A stretch of DNA of 64,000 bases, taken from NCBI GenBank assembly GCA_029881035.1, contig JAOUNI010000002.1, positions 1 through 64,000 of the forward strand, written 5' to 3'. Positions 54,961-63,298 of this stretch are shown one piece after another. Source of the DNA: Gammaproteobacteria bacterium (lineage in GTDB: Bacteria > Pseudomonadota > Gammaproteobacteria > SZUA-229). The notes beneath the pieces were generated by a model that was not told the origin of the DNA, made no database searches, and saw nothing but the letters and a program-made list of their open reading frames with translations. Numbering within the stretch: the first letter of the stretch is position 1; each line of letters starts with the position of its first letter. The translations under genes were made by a program, and so were the position numbers.

Positions 54961-55676
54961 GCTGATTTCTCCGCCAGGTCAGATGAGAATTTGTAACCAA
55001 CACCCCAGACGGTCATTACATATTTAGGTTTTGCCGGATCGGTTTCAATTTTTGCGCGCAGACGATTGATATGTGAATTCACCGTATGCTCATAACCATC
55101 ATGACCATACCCCCAAATGCTGCTAAGCAACTGTGACCGGCTATAAACCCGGCCCGGGTTGCTGGCAAAATGCCATAACAGGTCAAACTCCTTGGCCGTG
55201 AGTTCAATGCTGTTATCGTTGAGCAGTACCTGGCGTTTATCTGGGTCTATATACAGGTCACCACACTGCAGCGACTCCGATTTTTCTGCTGCCGGCGACG
55301 ACTGATATTCACCCGACCTGCGCAAGATCGAATTGACCCGTGCAATCAGCTCGGGAACACTGAAAGGCTTGGTCAGATAATCATCGGCACCCACTTCCAG
55401 ACCCAGTACCCGATCCAGCTCCGAAGTTTTTGCCGTCAGCATCAAGATCGGGGTGTTCACTTTTTCCTTACGCATCGTCCTGCAGACATCCATGCCATCC
55501 ATGCCCGGCAACATCAAATCGAGTATCACCAACTGATAACGCCCCGTCAGTGCCAGACGCAGACCGGTGTTGCCATCGGCGGCATGTTCCACCTGCATAT
55601 GCTTGCCGCGCAGGTTGATCATGATCAGATTGGCAATGTCGCGATTGTCTTCAATAATCAGTATGTTTTTTGGCAT
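54957..55676 (-). CDS. OmpR/PhoB family response regulator
   Basis: This is a 239-residue regulator from ATG 55676 (MPKNILIIEDNRDIA). The receiver has acidic pair E9-D10, phospho-acceptor D53 in VILDLMLPGMDG, and the lysine in LTKPFS. The C-terminal winged helix covers about 140-235 (SIELTAKEFDLLWHFASNPGRVYSRSQLLSSIWG). Starts further upstream are rejected because they add no conserved residues. It is the first gene of the pair with the kinase and is divergent from two spondin-domain genes. Confidence 0.95.
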   Translation of the reverse strand: MPKNILIIEDNRDIANLIMINLRGKHMQVEHAADGNTGLRLALTGRYQLVILDLMLPGMDGMDVCRTMRKEKVNTPILMLTAKTSELDRVLGLEVGADDYLTKPFSVPELIARVNSILRRSGEYQSSPAAEKSESLQCGDLYIDPDKRQVLLNDNSIELTAKEFDLLWHFASNPGRVYSRSQLLSSIWGYGHDGYEHTVNSHINRLRAKIETDPAKPKYVMTVWGVGYKFSSDLAEKSA

Positions 55677-55739
55677 GATGTCATCAGTGTTGTTTTCTGA
55701 AAATATATCTATTCGGTAATTTCTAGCCCTCAATTTCAG

Positions 55740-55843
55740 TCACAGCTTAGCATCCAGATATCACAGAAACATCACAAAACAATCGCTCACTAAAATCAGG
55801 CGTACCGTGATGGTTTTGTGAGATTTGCGGGATACGCCTGTGA
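55740..55843. promoter_or_regulatory. Candidate response-regulator binding region with repeated TCACA/TGTGA elements
   Basis: TCACA occurs at 55740, 55761 and 55772. TGTGA occurs at 55817 and 55839, with CGTGA at 55806. The 11-base spacings (55761 to 55772, 55806 to 55817) are typical of OmpR/PhoB direct repeats. TCACAAAAC (55772-55780) and GTTTTGTGA (55813-55821) form a perfect 9-bp inverted repeat about four turns apart. Confidence 0.5.
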
Positions 55844-55905
55844 AACCTCGTCTCTATGATGGACCTCGGACTGAATAATTCACTGAACTAACGAGGAAAA
55901 TAACC

Positions 55906-56604
55906 ATGCGTAAATTACTATCCGGTTTTGCTGTAACAGGAGCACTATTAAGTGCACCGGCGATGGCACAGGATCTAACCATCTCAATCACCAACCTGAC
56001 CCACGGCACTTATTTCACACCACTACTGGTCGCCGCCCATGCCAATGGCAATCACCTTTTCCAGACCGGTGTCGCGGCTAGCGCGCACCTGCAGGCCATG
56101 GCCGAAGGCGGTGATATCACCGGTTTGTCCGCAGACATGACCGCCATCAATGCCGACAAGATAGAAAATCCGGCCGGCGGACTACTGGCACCGGGCGCGA
56201 CCACGACCCTTAACCTGATCAACGCTGCCGGCAATGATCAGCTGTCCTTCACCGCCATGCTGTTACCCACCAATGATGGTTTTGTTGGCGTCGATGCATT
56301 ATCAATCCCCACCGCCGCCGGCACCTACACCTACCGGGTAAATGGTTACGATGCCGGCACCGAAGCCAATGATGAAATCATCAACGGTGCCGGCGCACCG
56401 GGCAACCCCGGTATTCCAGCTGATCCGGGCGGCGCCAGTGGCACCGGTGGCACCGGCGTAACCAGCACCGAAGCCAATACCCTGGTGCATATCCATCGTG
56501 GCGTATTGGGCGATAGCGACCCAACCGGCGGTGCCAGCGATCTTGATAGCAGTGTTCACCGCTGGTTAAACCCGGTCGCCGAACTGACCATCACCGTCAA
56601 CTAG
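55906..56604 (+). CDS. Spondin_N-domain exported protein
   Basis: This is a 232-residue exported protein with a signal peptide ending AMA (residue 21) and a spondin_N-like domain. The pattern ITNLTHGTYFTPLLVAAHANGNHLFQTGVAAS, then MAEGGD, TAMLLPTNDGFVG, YDAGTEANDE and SVHRWLNPVAELTI, is shared with the next gene. A glycine/proline-rich insertion lies at about 165-190. The ribosome site GAGGAAA is well placed. It is divergent from a two-component system with 230 bases between the coding regions. The role of bacterial spondin domains is not established. Confidence 0.85.
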   Translation: MRKLLSGFAVTGALLSAPAMAQDLTISITNLTHGTYFTPLLVAAHANGNHLFQTGVAASAHLQAMAEGGDITGLSADMTAINADKIENPAGGLLAPGATTTLNLINAAGNDQLSFTAMLLPTNDGFVGVDALSIPTAAGTYTYRVNGYDAGTEANDEIINGAGAPGNPGIPADPGGASGTGGTGVTSTEANTLVHIHRGVLGDSDPTGGASDLDSSVHRWLNPVAELTITVN

Positions 56605-56614
56605 GAGACATATT

Positions 56615-57307
56615 ATGGATATATTCAAACCATTAGCGCTAAGCACCCTGATCGCGGCACCGCTATTCCTCATCGGCTGCTCCAGCGATGACAATCACGT
56701 CAGCCGAGTCAGCTATCAAATCGAGGTCACCAACCTGACCGCCGCACAGCCGATGTCACCTCTAGCCGTGGCCCTGCATTCCGGCAGTTACGCTATGTGG
56801 CAGATTGGCACCAGCGCCAGTAGCGGGCTGGAACAACTGGCAGAAGGCGGCGATAACACGGCATTGCTGGCCGAAGCAAGTAGTGCCCATGCCGTCACCA
56901 TGACTGGCAATGGTCTTATCTTGCCGGGCACGAGTGACAGCATCATTATCAATACCAATATGAAAAGCGATCTCGCACTCTCATTCGCCACCATGTTAGT
57001 GAATACCAACGATGGCTTCACCGGCTTAAGCGGTGACAAACTGAGTAACCTGGCACTGGGAGAAACGCGCAGCACCGAACTCCTCGCCCTCGATGCCGGC
57101 ACCGAGGCCAATAGCGAATCCGTAGTGACGATTCCAGGCCCCGCCGCCGGTGGTGAAGGTTACAATGTCGACCGCGATGACCGTGATACCGTAGGCGGCC
57201 ACCCCGGTGTTGTTACCAGCGCCGACGGTTTAGCCACCTCCGCTCTGGGCGAAGAACATCGCTTCGACAACCCTGTGGCTCGCGTAACTATCACCCGGCT
57301 GAAATAG
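56615..57307 (+). CDS. Spondin_N-domain lipoprotein
   Basis: This is a 230-residue paralogue of the preceding gene, 10 bases downstream, so the two are co-transcribed. The N-terminus ends in a lipobox LIGC (C22), followed by SSDDN. Serine at +2 of the mature protein suggests sorting to the outer membrane. The domain blocks (VTNLTAAQPMSPLAVALH, LAEGGDNTALL, TMLVNTNDGFTGL, LDAGTEANSE, HRFDNPVARVTI) align with those of the first gene. The pair looks like a duplicated, differently anchored surface or periplasmic set. Confidence 0.85.
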   Translation: MDIFKPLALSTLIAAPLFLIGCSSDDNHVSRVSYQIEVTNLTAAQPMSPLAVALHSGSYAMWQIGTSASSGLEQLAEGGDNTALLAEASSAHAVTMTGNGLILPGTSDSIIINTNMKSDLALSFATMLVNTNDGFTGLSGDKLSNLALGETRSTELLALDAGTEANSESVVTIPGPAAGGEGYNVDRDDRDTVGGHPGVVTSADGLATSALGEEHRFDNPVARVTITRLK

Positions 57308-57320
57308 TCAAAACACTGAA

Positions 57321-57351
57321 AATAAAAGCGGCCGGTTTGGCCGCTTTTATT
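57321..57351. terminator. Bidirectional intrinsic terminator
   Basis: AATAAAAGCGGCC and GGCCGCTTTTATT form a perfect 13-bp stem with a 5-base loop. It separates the spondin operon from the convergent antiporter gene. Confidence 0.92.
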
Positions 57352-57388
57352 AGCCTTTAAATAGACGGTCAGGTCATGTCCAGATCTG

Positions 57389-59827
57389 TCAGACCGAGCG
57401 CTCTGTTTTAGCTTTCTCCAGCCGTTCAGAAATTTCGGGATGCTGATGCGCGACATCCATCACATCCTTGCTGTTGATACGCAACAATGAACATGAACTG
57501 ATAGCACGAACATCCGCCTTGCGGACACTATCGCCCAATAGCGCCATCTCACCAAAAAAATCACCTGCACCGAGCTCACCCAGTTTGCTTTCCTGATCTT
57601 CATGTTTCAACAGAGCTTCAAGTCGGCCGCGGACAATCACATACAGCGCATCACCATGTTCACCTGTACCAATGATGGTATCACCTTCAAGATAATTAAC
57701 CGGTATTGCCCGCTGTGCAATTTTGTCCAGAGCGTCATCAGGTAATCCAGAAAACAAGGACACCAGACCGACCAATTCTCTTGGCGCCAAACTCTGTACG
57801 GGTTCAGCGATAGGCCTGATTGCATCAATAGCGTGATGCATGCGCTCCTCTAGATAAACATAAACTTTAGTCGTAAGACTGCCGCAATGATACGCTTCTT
57901 CAACGTCGTGCAATGCTGCAACCAGTGCAGACTTCGCGCATAAACGAGCCTCAAAACGCTCAAAGAACTCAGGGAAAGAGTTACGGGTATCAGAAATATG
58001 TTCCCGAAAATAGCTGAGCAGCTTCGCATAATTCGACTCTATCTTCTGCTGATGTTCAGCGCTCACGCTGGCATCTTCACGCAATTTTTTCAGCGCAGCC
58101 TCGGCCATGAGAATACGCGCAATATCACGCATCAGGTGACTCGACAGGCGACGATTCTGGTAATAAGACAGGAAGCCTGCGGCCCAGTCTTTTTCACGCA
58201 ACCATTTGACCAGTGCATCTTCAAAGCGCACAAAAATATTATCTTCACGCACTGATTTTTTTACTTCACCAACACGATGTTCGGTCACAATATGATCACG
58301 CTTACGCATTATCTCGCTACGTAAATCCAGATAAGAATATTGATTCAGCACACCTGCCTTGAATAGATCCTCCATTTCCTGCACTTCGGCGTTGAGCGCA
58401 TTCAAACGCTGATGGCGAAATTCATCATCACCAATCACTTCCGGCAGCCACTGGTTGATAATCTCATTGGTTTCATCCTTGACCGTGTGGTGACCCGCCT
58501 TACTCAGCAAGCCCGAATCACTAAACCGATTAAGAATATTATCCACTTCACCTTTCGCGCTAATAATGCCGCGCTTAAGCTCGGCCAGCTCATCCGCGCT
58601 GAGCTTATCGATGCCCAGCAACCGAATCAGCGGCCGGATGGTCGGCGCATTCACCAGCATGGTAAATAACACGACACCCAGGGTGAGATGGATTAATAAT
58701 TCACGCCCCGGTAAATCGACTGGCAGCGACAGCACAATCGCAATCGCCAGGCCGCCCTTGAGACCACCCCAGAACATAATATGCCGTTCACCGAGTGTGA
58801 CATGTGGCAACTTGAATACTTTTTCCAGCAAAGGCACCGAACTATAAACCAGCGCCGCACGACTCGCCTGCACCAGAATAACGGCGAGCAGGATGTACCA
58901 GATATCACCGATTAAACTGTCCAGATCAACCAGCATGCCGACAAACAGGAACAACAGGGTGTTGCAGATATGCGCGATAAATTCCCAGGTTTCGTGCATC
59001 AGCTCGACCGATTCTCGCGACAACCTCGGCATACCAAAAATGCCAAACACCACCGAACAGGCCACCACCGCCATGACACCGGAAACATGCAGATCATGCT
59101 CGGCCACAACAAACGAAACATACGCCAGCACCAGCGACAATATCAGCACCGCGCTCGATTCCTGGGCGAAGCGCGTCATCATCCAGCTGATCACCACACC
59201 AAATACCGCTCCCACCAACGCACCACCAAAAAACACAAACATAAACTGGCTCACCGCCGTACCCACCACGCCCCAGCCATTAGTGGGCGCCGCTGTATAC
59301 AATCCCAGTAAAATGGTGACCACCACAATCGCCGTCGCATCATTGAGCAAAGACTCACCTTCGACCATCACTGTCAGGCGCTCGGGTGTTCCCAGTTCCT
59401 TGAATAATGAAATGACCGCGACCGGGTCAGTGGCTGAAATCAGCGCACCGAATAATAAAGCCACCATCAAATCAATCGGCAATAACAGCCACAGGCCGAC
59501 GCCGACCAGCGCGGTTGATATCAATAAAGCAGGCACGGCCAGCGTCAGCACCGGCGCAATATCTTTGATTAATTGCCGCGCATTCAAGTTTAATCCTGAC
59601 TCAAAAATCAGGGCGGGTAGAAAAATAAACAACACCAGGTCGGGTGTTAAATGAAAATGCTGTAATGGTTCCAGCGGAGGCCATGCCTCGGACAACTGCG
59701 TCAGTACAATGCCGATGACAACAAGAATAACGGTGTAAGGAATGGGTAGTTTTCTAAACACCCCGGAAGCAACAATGCCAGTTGCCAGCAAAGCCATGAT
59801 AACAAGAACGGTTTCAGATAACGGCAT
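57389..59827 (-). CDS. CPA1-type Na+/H+ antiporter with C-terminal cyclic-nucleotide-binding domain
   Basis: This is an 812-residue protein. The first about 410 residues form a 12-helix CPA1 cation:proton antiporter with SATDPVAVIS (D134) and EGESLLNDATAIVV (N162-D163), the ion-binding positions. A long helical cytoplasmic region at about 410-680 follows. Residues about 685-800 form a cyclic-nucleotide-binding domain (GDTIIGTGEHGDALYVIVRG, GDFFGEMALLGDS). The order resembles eukaryotic SOS1 and sperm NHE. Cyclic-nucleotide control of transport is plausible but unproven. Confidence 0.92.
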   Translation of the reverse strand: MPLSETVLVIMALLATGIVASGVFRKLPIPYTVILVVIGIVLTQLSEAWPPLEPLQHFHLTPDLVLFIFLPALIFESGLNLNARQLIKDIAPVLTLAVPALLISTALVGVGLWLLLPIDLMVALLFGALISATDPVAVISLFKELGTPERLTVMVEGESLLNDATAIVVVTILLGLYTAAPTNGWGVVGTAVSQFMFVFFGGALVGAVFGVVISWMMTRFAQESSAVLILSLVLAYVSFVVAEHDLHVSGVMAVVACSVVFGIFGMPRLSRESVELMHETWEFIAHICNTLLFLFVGMLVDLDSLIGDIWYILLAVILVQASRAALVYSSVPLLEKVFKLPHVTLGERHIMFWGGLKGGLAIAIVLSLPVDLPGRELLIHLTLGVVLFTMLVNAPTIRPLIRLLGIDKLSADELAELKRGIISAKGEVDNILNRFSDSGLLSKAGHHTVKDETNEIINQWLPEVIGDDEFRHQRLNALNAEVQEMEDLFKAGVLNQYSYLDLRSEIMRKRDHIVTEHRVGEVKKSVREDNIFVRFEDALVKWLREKDWAAGFLSYYQNRRLSSHLMRDIARILMAEAALKKLREDASVSAEHQQKIESNYAKLLSYFREHISDTRNSFPEFFERFEARLCAKSALVAALHDVEEAYHCGSLTTKVYVYLEERMHHAIDAIRPIAEPVQSLAPRELVGLVSLFSGLPDDALDKIAQRAIPVNYLEGDTIIGTGEHGDALYVIVRGRLEALLKHEDQESKLGELGAGDFFGEMALLGDSVRKADVRAISSCSLLRINSKDVMDVAHQHPEISERLEKAKTERSV

Positions 59828-59905
59828 AAGCTCTCCTTCTCCTGTTATTTGAGTGTACCTGAATTAATTCGTATTAAAAGTTATTCAGATCAAAAAGGCA
59901 TGGCC

Positions 59906-59938
59906 AAAAAAAAGCCCGTGAAGTCACGGGCTTTTTTT
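59906..59938. terminator. Bidirectional intrinsic terminator
   Basis: AGCCCGTGA and TCACGGGCT pair within A- and T-runs around 59906-59938. It lies between the peroxiredoxin and antiporter genes, both on the minus strand, and is placed to stop transcription leaving the peroxiredoxin gene. Confidence 0.88.
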
Positions 59939-59957
59939 ACTCAGAGAAAGCTGAAAA

Positions 59958-60563
59958 TTACAACTTATCAGCTTCTGCGGCCAGGTACTCTGCAACACCG
60001 GCAGGTGTTGCATTCATGCCTTTATCACCTTTATTCCAGCCAGCAGGACACACTTCACCGTGCTCTTCGTGGAATTGCAGCGCGTCGATCATACGTAGCA
60101 TTTCATCGACATTGCGACCCAATGGCAAATCATTCACCACCTGATGACGAACCATACCAGCTTTGTCGATCAGGAATGAACCACGGAAAGCAACTGCACC
60201 ATCCGGTGTTTCAACATCGTAGGCTTTGCAGATGGCGTGAGTCATATCAGCCACCAGCGTATATTTAACCGGACCAATGCCGCCATCGTTGATGGCTGTG
60301 TTACGCCATGCGTTGTGTGCAAAATGAGAGTCGATGGAAACACCAATGACTTCAACACCACGCTGGGTGAATTCTGCCAGACGGTGATCAAAAGCGATCA
60401 ACTCGGAAGGACAGACAAAAGTAAAATCCAGTGGGTAAAAGAAAATAACCGCGTACTTGCCGCTAGTGGTTTTCTTGAAGTTAAAATCTTCAACGATCTC
60501 GCCACTGCCTAAAACAGCTGCGGCGGTAAAATCCGGGGCTTCACGTCCTACTAATACAGCCAT
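59958..60563 (-). CDS. Typical 2-Cys peroxiredoxin (AhpC/TSA)
   Basis: This is a 201-residue peroxidase reducing H2O2 and organic peroxides. The peroxidatic cysteine is C51 in DFTFVCPSE, and the resolving cysteine is C172 in GEVCPAGW. The terminal region beyond C172 is of the AhpC/Tsa type. It is a stand-alone gene on the minus strand with its own terminator. An AhpF-like partner is not nearby, so electrons probably come from thioredoxin. Confidence 0.95.
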   Translation of the reverse strand: MAVLVGREAPDFTAAAVLGSGEIVEDFNFKKTTSGKYAVIFFYPLDFTFVCPSELIAFDHRLAEFTQRGVEVIGVSIDSHFAHNAWRNTAINDGGIGPVKYTLVADMTHAICKAYDVETPDGAVAFRGSFLIDKAGMVRHQVVNDLPLGRNVDEMLRMIDALQFHEEHGEVCPAGWNKGDKGMNATPAGVAEYLAAEADKL

Positions 60564-60667
60564 GTCGTTCTCCTCATATTGGGTTAAATTAAATTTGGAT
60601 GGCCATTATAAACCAAAACAAATAAAAAAATAGACTCATTCTAAATAAATTAAATAACCATTAAAAA

Positions 60668-61213
60668 TTAATAAGTTAACAATGATTTAATGAACTCAGT
60701 ATAGACTTTCTCATGCCAGTCCCGACCGCCGACTGCCTGATAACGAACCCTGCCCTCAGGGTCAATCAGGAAAGTTGTCGGCAAGCCGCGCGGCTTCCAG
60801 ATCTCGGTGATCTGTCCATCCATGTCCATCATGCTGGTTAAATTGGGAGCCACAATACCCAGAAACTTGAAAATGGTATCTTCATCTTCTGCGGCATTAA
60901 CCAGCACAAAATGCAGCTTGTCTTCATCAATGTTTTCCGACAGCGCCTGAATGGTCGGCATCTCTTCACGGCAGGGCCCGCACCAGCTCGCCCAGAAATG
61001 CAGGAACACCCAGCGACCGCGCGTGCTTTCCAGATTAAACATTTCACCGTCAATATCTGCCAGCTCAAAATTGGGCGCCTGGCCAATATCGTACTCACGA
61101 ATGCCAAAAGGCAATGCTGATTCTTTTGCGACAGCACCACCAGACAACAAAATCAGCAACAGCGCCGACAACATAGCAAGACCTTGTGCTGCTTTTAAGA
61201 TGTGACTTTTCAC
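60668..61213 (-). CDS. TlpA-like exported thioredoxin
   Basis: This is a 181-residue exported thioredoxin-fold protein. The start is GTG 61213, because CGAGGA lies 6 bases upstream and GTGA overlaps the stop of the gene before it. The N-terminal helix (residues 8-26) is a signal or anchor. The active site is CGPC (C78, C81) in FWASWCGPCREEMP, with the cis-proline in RGLPTTFLID. It probably reduces or oxidises periplasmic disulfides. It is translationally coupled to the upstream hypothetical exported protein. Confidence 0.88.
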   Translation of the reverse strand: MKSHILKAAQGLAMLSALLLILLSGGAVAKESALPFGIREYDIGQAPNFELADIDGEMFNLESTRGRWVFLHFWASWCGPCREEMPTIQALSENIDEDKLHFVLVNAAEDEDTIFKFLGIVAPNLTSMMDMDGQITEIWKPRGLPTTFLIDPEGRVRYQAVGGRDWHEKVYTEFIKSLLTY

Positions 61214-61734
61214 TGAGCATCCTCGGCGCAATAGAGTTGGTCGTAATGAATATGAATGGGCTCGCCTTGCTTGTTATCACCCGTGGCAAAAGTTGCATCC
61301 AGTGTTATTTTTCCTTTGCTAAAGGGCAGTACCAGATTACCGCCTTCATGTTCTCCAGGCAGGTAATCTAGTGTTTCGGGAATTAAGGTCCAGCGAAAGG
61401 TAGACTGGTAACGCAAAGGAATATCCATCGCCTGCCAGCGTTGTTTCCACTGTTCGCGGTGCTCACGCTTGATAGCCTGACCATTGACGCTGAACTTCCA
61501 GTCAGCCAGATTCAGCCAGATTTTTTGCTGACTGGTATTGGTAATACCGACGGTAATGAAACATTGTTTTTTCAGAATATCGCGCATCGTTTCGGGAAAA
61601 CCACGCGCTTCATAAAATGAAGCCATCTGCTCAGGCGTACGCGGCGCAAACTCGATGGTCAGCTGTTCTTTAACCACCGCCAACGGCGCCGTTGTTTGTG
61701 CTGCCAGTGCAGCTGAAAAAATTAACGAAAGCAT
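61210..61734 (-). CDS. Exported hypothetical protein
   Basis: This is a 174-residue protein with a signal peptide ending ALAA. The mature part is rich in tryptophan and basic residues (KREHREQWKQRWQAMDIPLRYQSTF) and contains two cysteines, one in KKQCFITVGITN and one near the end (YCAEDAQ). I recognise no family. It is coupled to the TlpA-like gene by a 4-base overlap (GTGA), so it is a candidate partner or substrate of that thioredoxin. Confidence 0.7.
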   Translation of the reverse strand: MLSLIFSAALAAQTTAPLAVVKEQLTIEFAPRTPEQMASFYEARGFPETMRDILKKQCFITVGITNTSQQKIWLNLADWKFSVNGQAIKREHREQWKQRWQAMDIPLRYQSTFRWTLIPETLDYLPGEHEGGNLVLPFSKGKITLDATFATGDNKQGEPIHIHYDQLYCAEDAQ

Positions 61735-61758
61735 ATCAACTCCCAGCTATATTCCCGG

Positions 61759-63108
61759 TTAAATATACCGCGCCAGCAAACTCTTTTCAGTGGTGCCTTC
61801 GGGCAGCTGCATTTTTACGTAGTAACCACTGCCCAACGCCGACTCCATCGGTTTACCGTACTGATCTAGCATGTTGCCGGCAATGATGTCGCGATTGCCC
61901 TGCGGCGTGACCAGCTCGAGTTTGTCACCAACACTGAATTTATTTTTCACGTCGATCTCGGCGATACCGGAAGCCGCATCGTAAGATAAAACCTCACCAA
62001 CAAAATTCTGCTGACGGCTCTTCGAATGGCTGTCCATATAATTCTGGTAATCGTGGGTATGATGGCGCTCGAAGAAACCATCGGTGTAACCACGGTTGGC
62101 CAGATTCTCCAGATCACCCAGCAAGGCCGGATTAAATTCTTCACCGCGTTCCGCTGCATCAATCGCCAGACGATAAGCCTGTGTAGTGCGCGCGACATAA
62201 TAATGCGATTTGGTCCGGCCTTCGATTTTCAAACAATCGACCCCGATATCCACCAGTTTTTTCACATGCTCAATCGCGCGCAAATCTTTGGAGTTCATAA
62301 TGTAGGTACCGTGCTCATCTTCCATGATCGGCATCTGCTCACCGGGGCGGCCTTTTTCTTCCAGCAGATAGACATCGTCCGCGCCCGTGCTGCGTACACC
62401 GTTACCGATTTCCGACGAGCTCATGGTGGGCGAGCAACCACTACCACAGGATGATTCACTCACCGGCTTGTAGACACCTTCTGCATTTTCTTCGGCGGCC
62501 GTGGCTTTGTATTCCCAGCGACACGAATTGGTACAGGTACCCTGATTTGGGTCGCGATGATTGAAATAACCCGAGAGTAAACAGCGGCCGGAATAAGCGA
62601 TACACAACGCGCCGTGGACAAATACTTCCAGCTCGATATCCGGACACTGCTGGCGAATCTCTTCAACCTCTTCCAGCGACAGCTCACGCGAAAGAATAAT
62701 GCGCTCGATGCCCTGCTGCTGCCAGAATTTCACCGCGGCATAGTTCACCGTATTGGCCTGCACCGAAAGATGAATCGGCATCTCCGGCCAGGTTTCGCGC
62801 ACCATCATGATCAAACCGGGATCAGCCATAATTAGCGCATCCGGTTTCATTTCGATCACCGGCGCCAGATCTCTCAAATAGGTTTTTACCTTGCTGTTGT
62901 GCGGCATCAAATTCGAAGTCAGGAAAAACTTCTTGCCCAGATCGTGGGCCTCCTGAATACCGATGGCGAGATTCTCGTCCTTGAAATCGTTATTGCGCAC
63001 GCGCAGGCTGTAGCGCGGCTGGCCGGCATAAACCGCATCCGCCCCATAGGCAAACGCATAACGCATGTTTTTAATCGTGCCCGCAGGGCTGAGTAACTCT
63101 GTTTTCAT
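61759..63108 (-). CDS. trhP: U32-type tRNA hydroxylation protein (YegQ-like)
   Basis: TrhP is needed with others for 5-hydroxyuridine formation at tRNA position 34 in a prephenate-dependent pathway. The 449-residue product has the U32 N-domain ELLSPAGTIKNMRYAFAYGADAVYAGQPRYSLR. It also has the cysteine region CIAYSGRCLLSGYFNHRDPNQGTCTNSCRWEY, and the C-terminal domain that follows. It heads the minus-strand run that leads to the exported protein and the TlpA-like gene. Confidence 0.93.
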   Translation of the reverse strand: MKTELLSPAGTIKNMRYAFAYGADAVYAGQPRYSLRVRNNDFKDENLAIGIQEAHDLGKKFFLTSNLMPHNSKVKTYLRDLAPVIEMKPDALIMADPGLIMMVRETWPEMPIHLSVQANTVNYAAVKFWQQQGIERIILSRELSLEEVEEIRQQCPDIELEVFVHGALCIAYSGRCLLSGYFNHRDPNQGTCTNSCRWEYKATAAEENAEGVYKPVSESSCGSGCSPTMSSSEIGNGVRSTGADDVYLLEEKGRPGEQMPIMEDEHGTYIMNSKDLRAIEHVKKLVDIGVDCLKIEGRTKSHYYVARTTQAYRLAIDAAERGEEFNPALLGDLENLANRGYTDGFFERHHTHDYQNYMDSHSKSRQQNFVGEVLSYDAASGIAEIDVKNKFSVGDKLELVTPQGNRDIIAGNMLDQYGKPMESALGSGYYVKMQLPEGTTEKSLLARYI

Positions 63109-63178
63109 CTAATCTGTATTTATCGTGGCTGTTTTCAGGGGCGCATTTTAGCACTGGAGCGCGCGAGAGAGTGCGTGA

Positions 63179-63209
63179 CTTGTATGTGGGTATAAACCCT
63201 AAATACAAG
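63179..63209. repeat. Inverted repeat in the divergent promoter region
   Basis: CTTGTAT (63179-63185) and ATACAAG (63203-63209) pair, with GGGT (63188-63191) and ACCC (63196-63199) inside them. The result is an imperfect hairpin or regulator site between trhP and the DUF1015 gene. Confidence 0.4.
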
Positions 63210-63261
63210 CCGTTATTGAGCAAAAATGCCGCCCGTCTCGCCCTCCAGCCCCGCTTCGCTG

Positions 63262-63267
63262 TATAAT
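63262..63267 (+). promoter_or_regulatory. Candidate -10 box of the DUF1015 gene
   Basis: TATAAT lies 32 bases before the start codon. No clear -35 is visible at 17 bases, so this is only a partial promoter call. Confidence 0.35.
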
Positions 63268-63298
63268 TCGCCTTCCTGAAATTTAAGAAGAACAAGTC

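Noticed and set aside
59849-60268. 139-codon plus-strand frame covering a terminator and the peroxiredoxin gene
   Set aside because: It starts before an intrinsic terminator and continues antisense through a clear peroxiredoxin gene.
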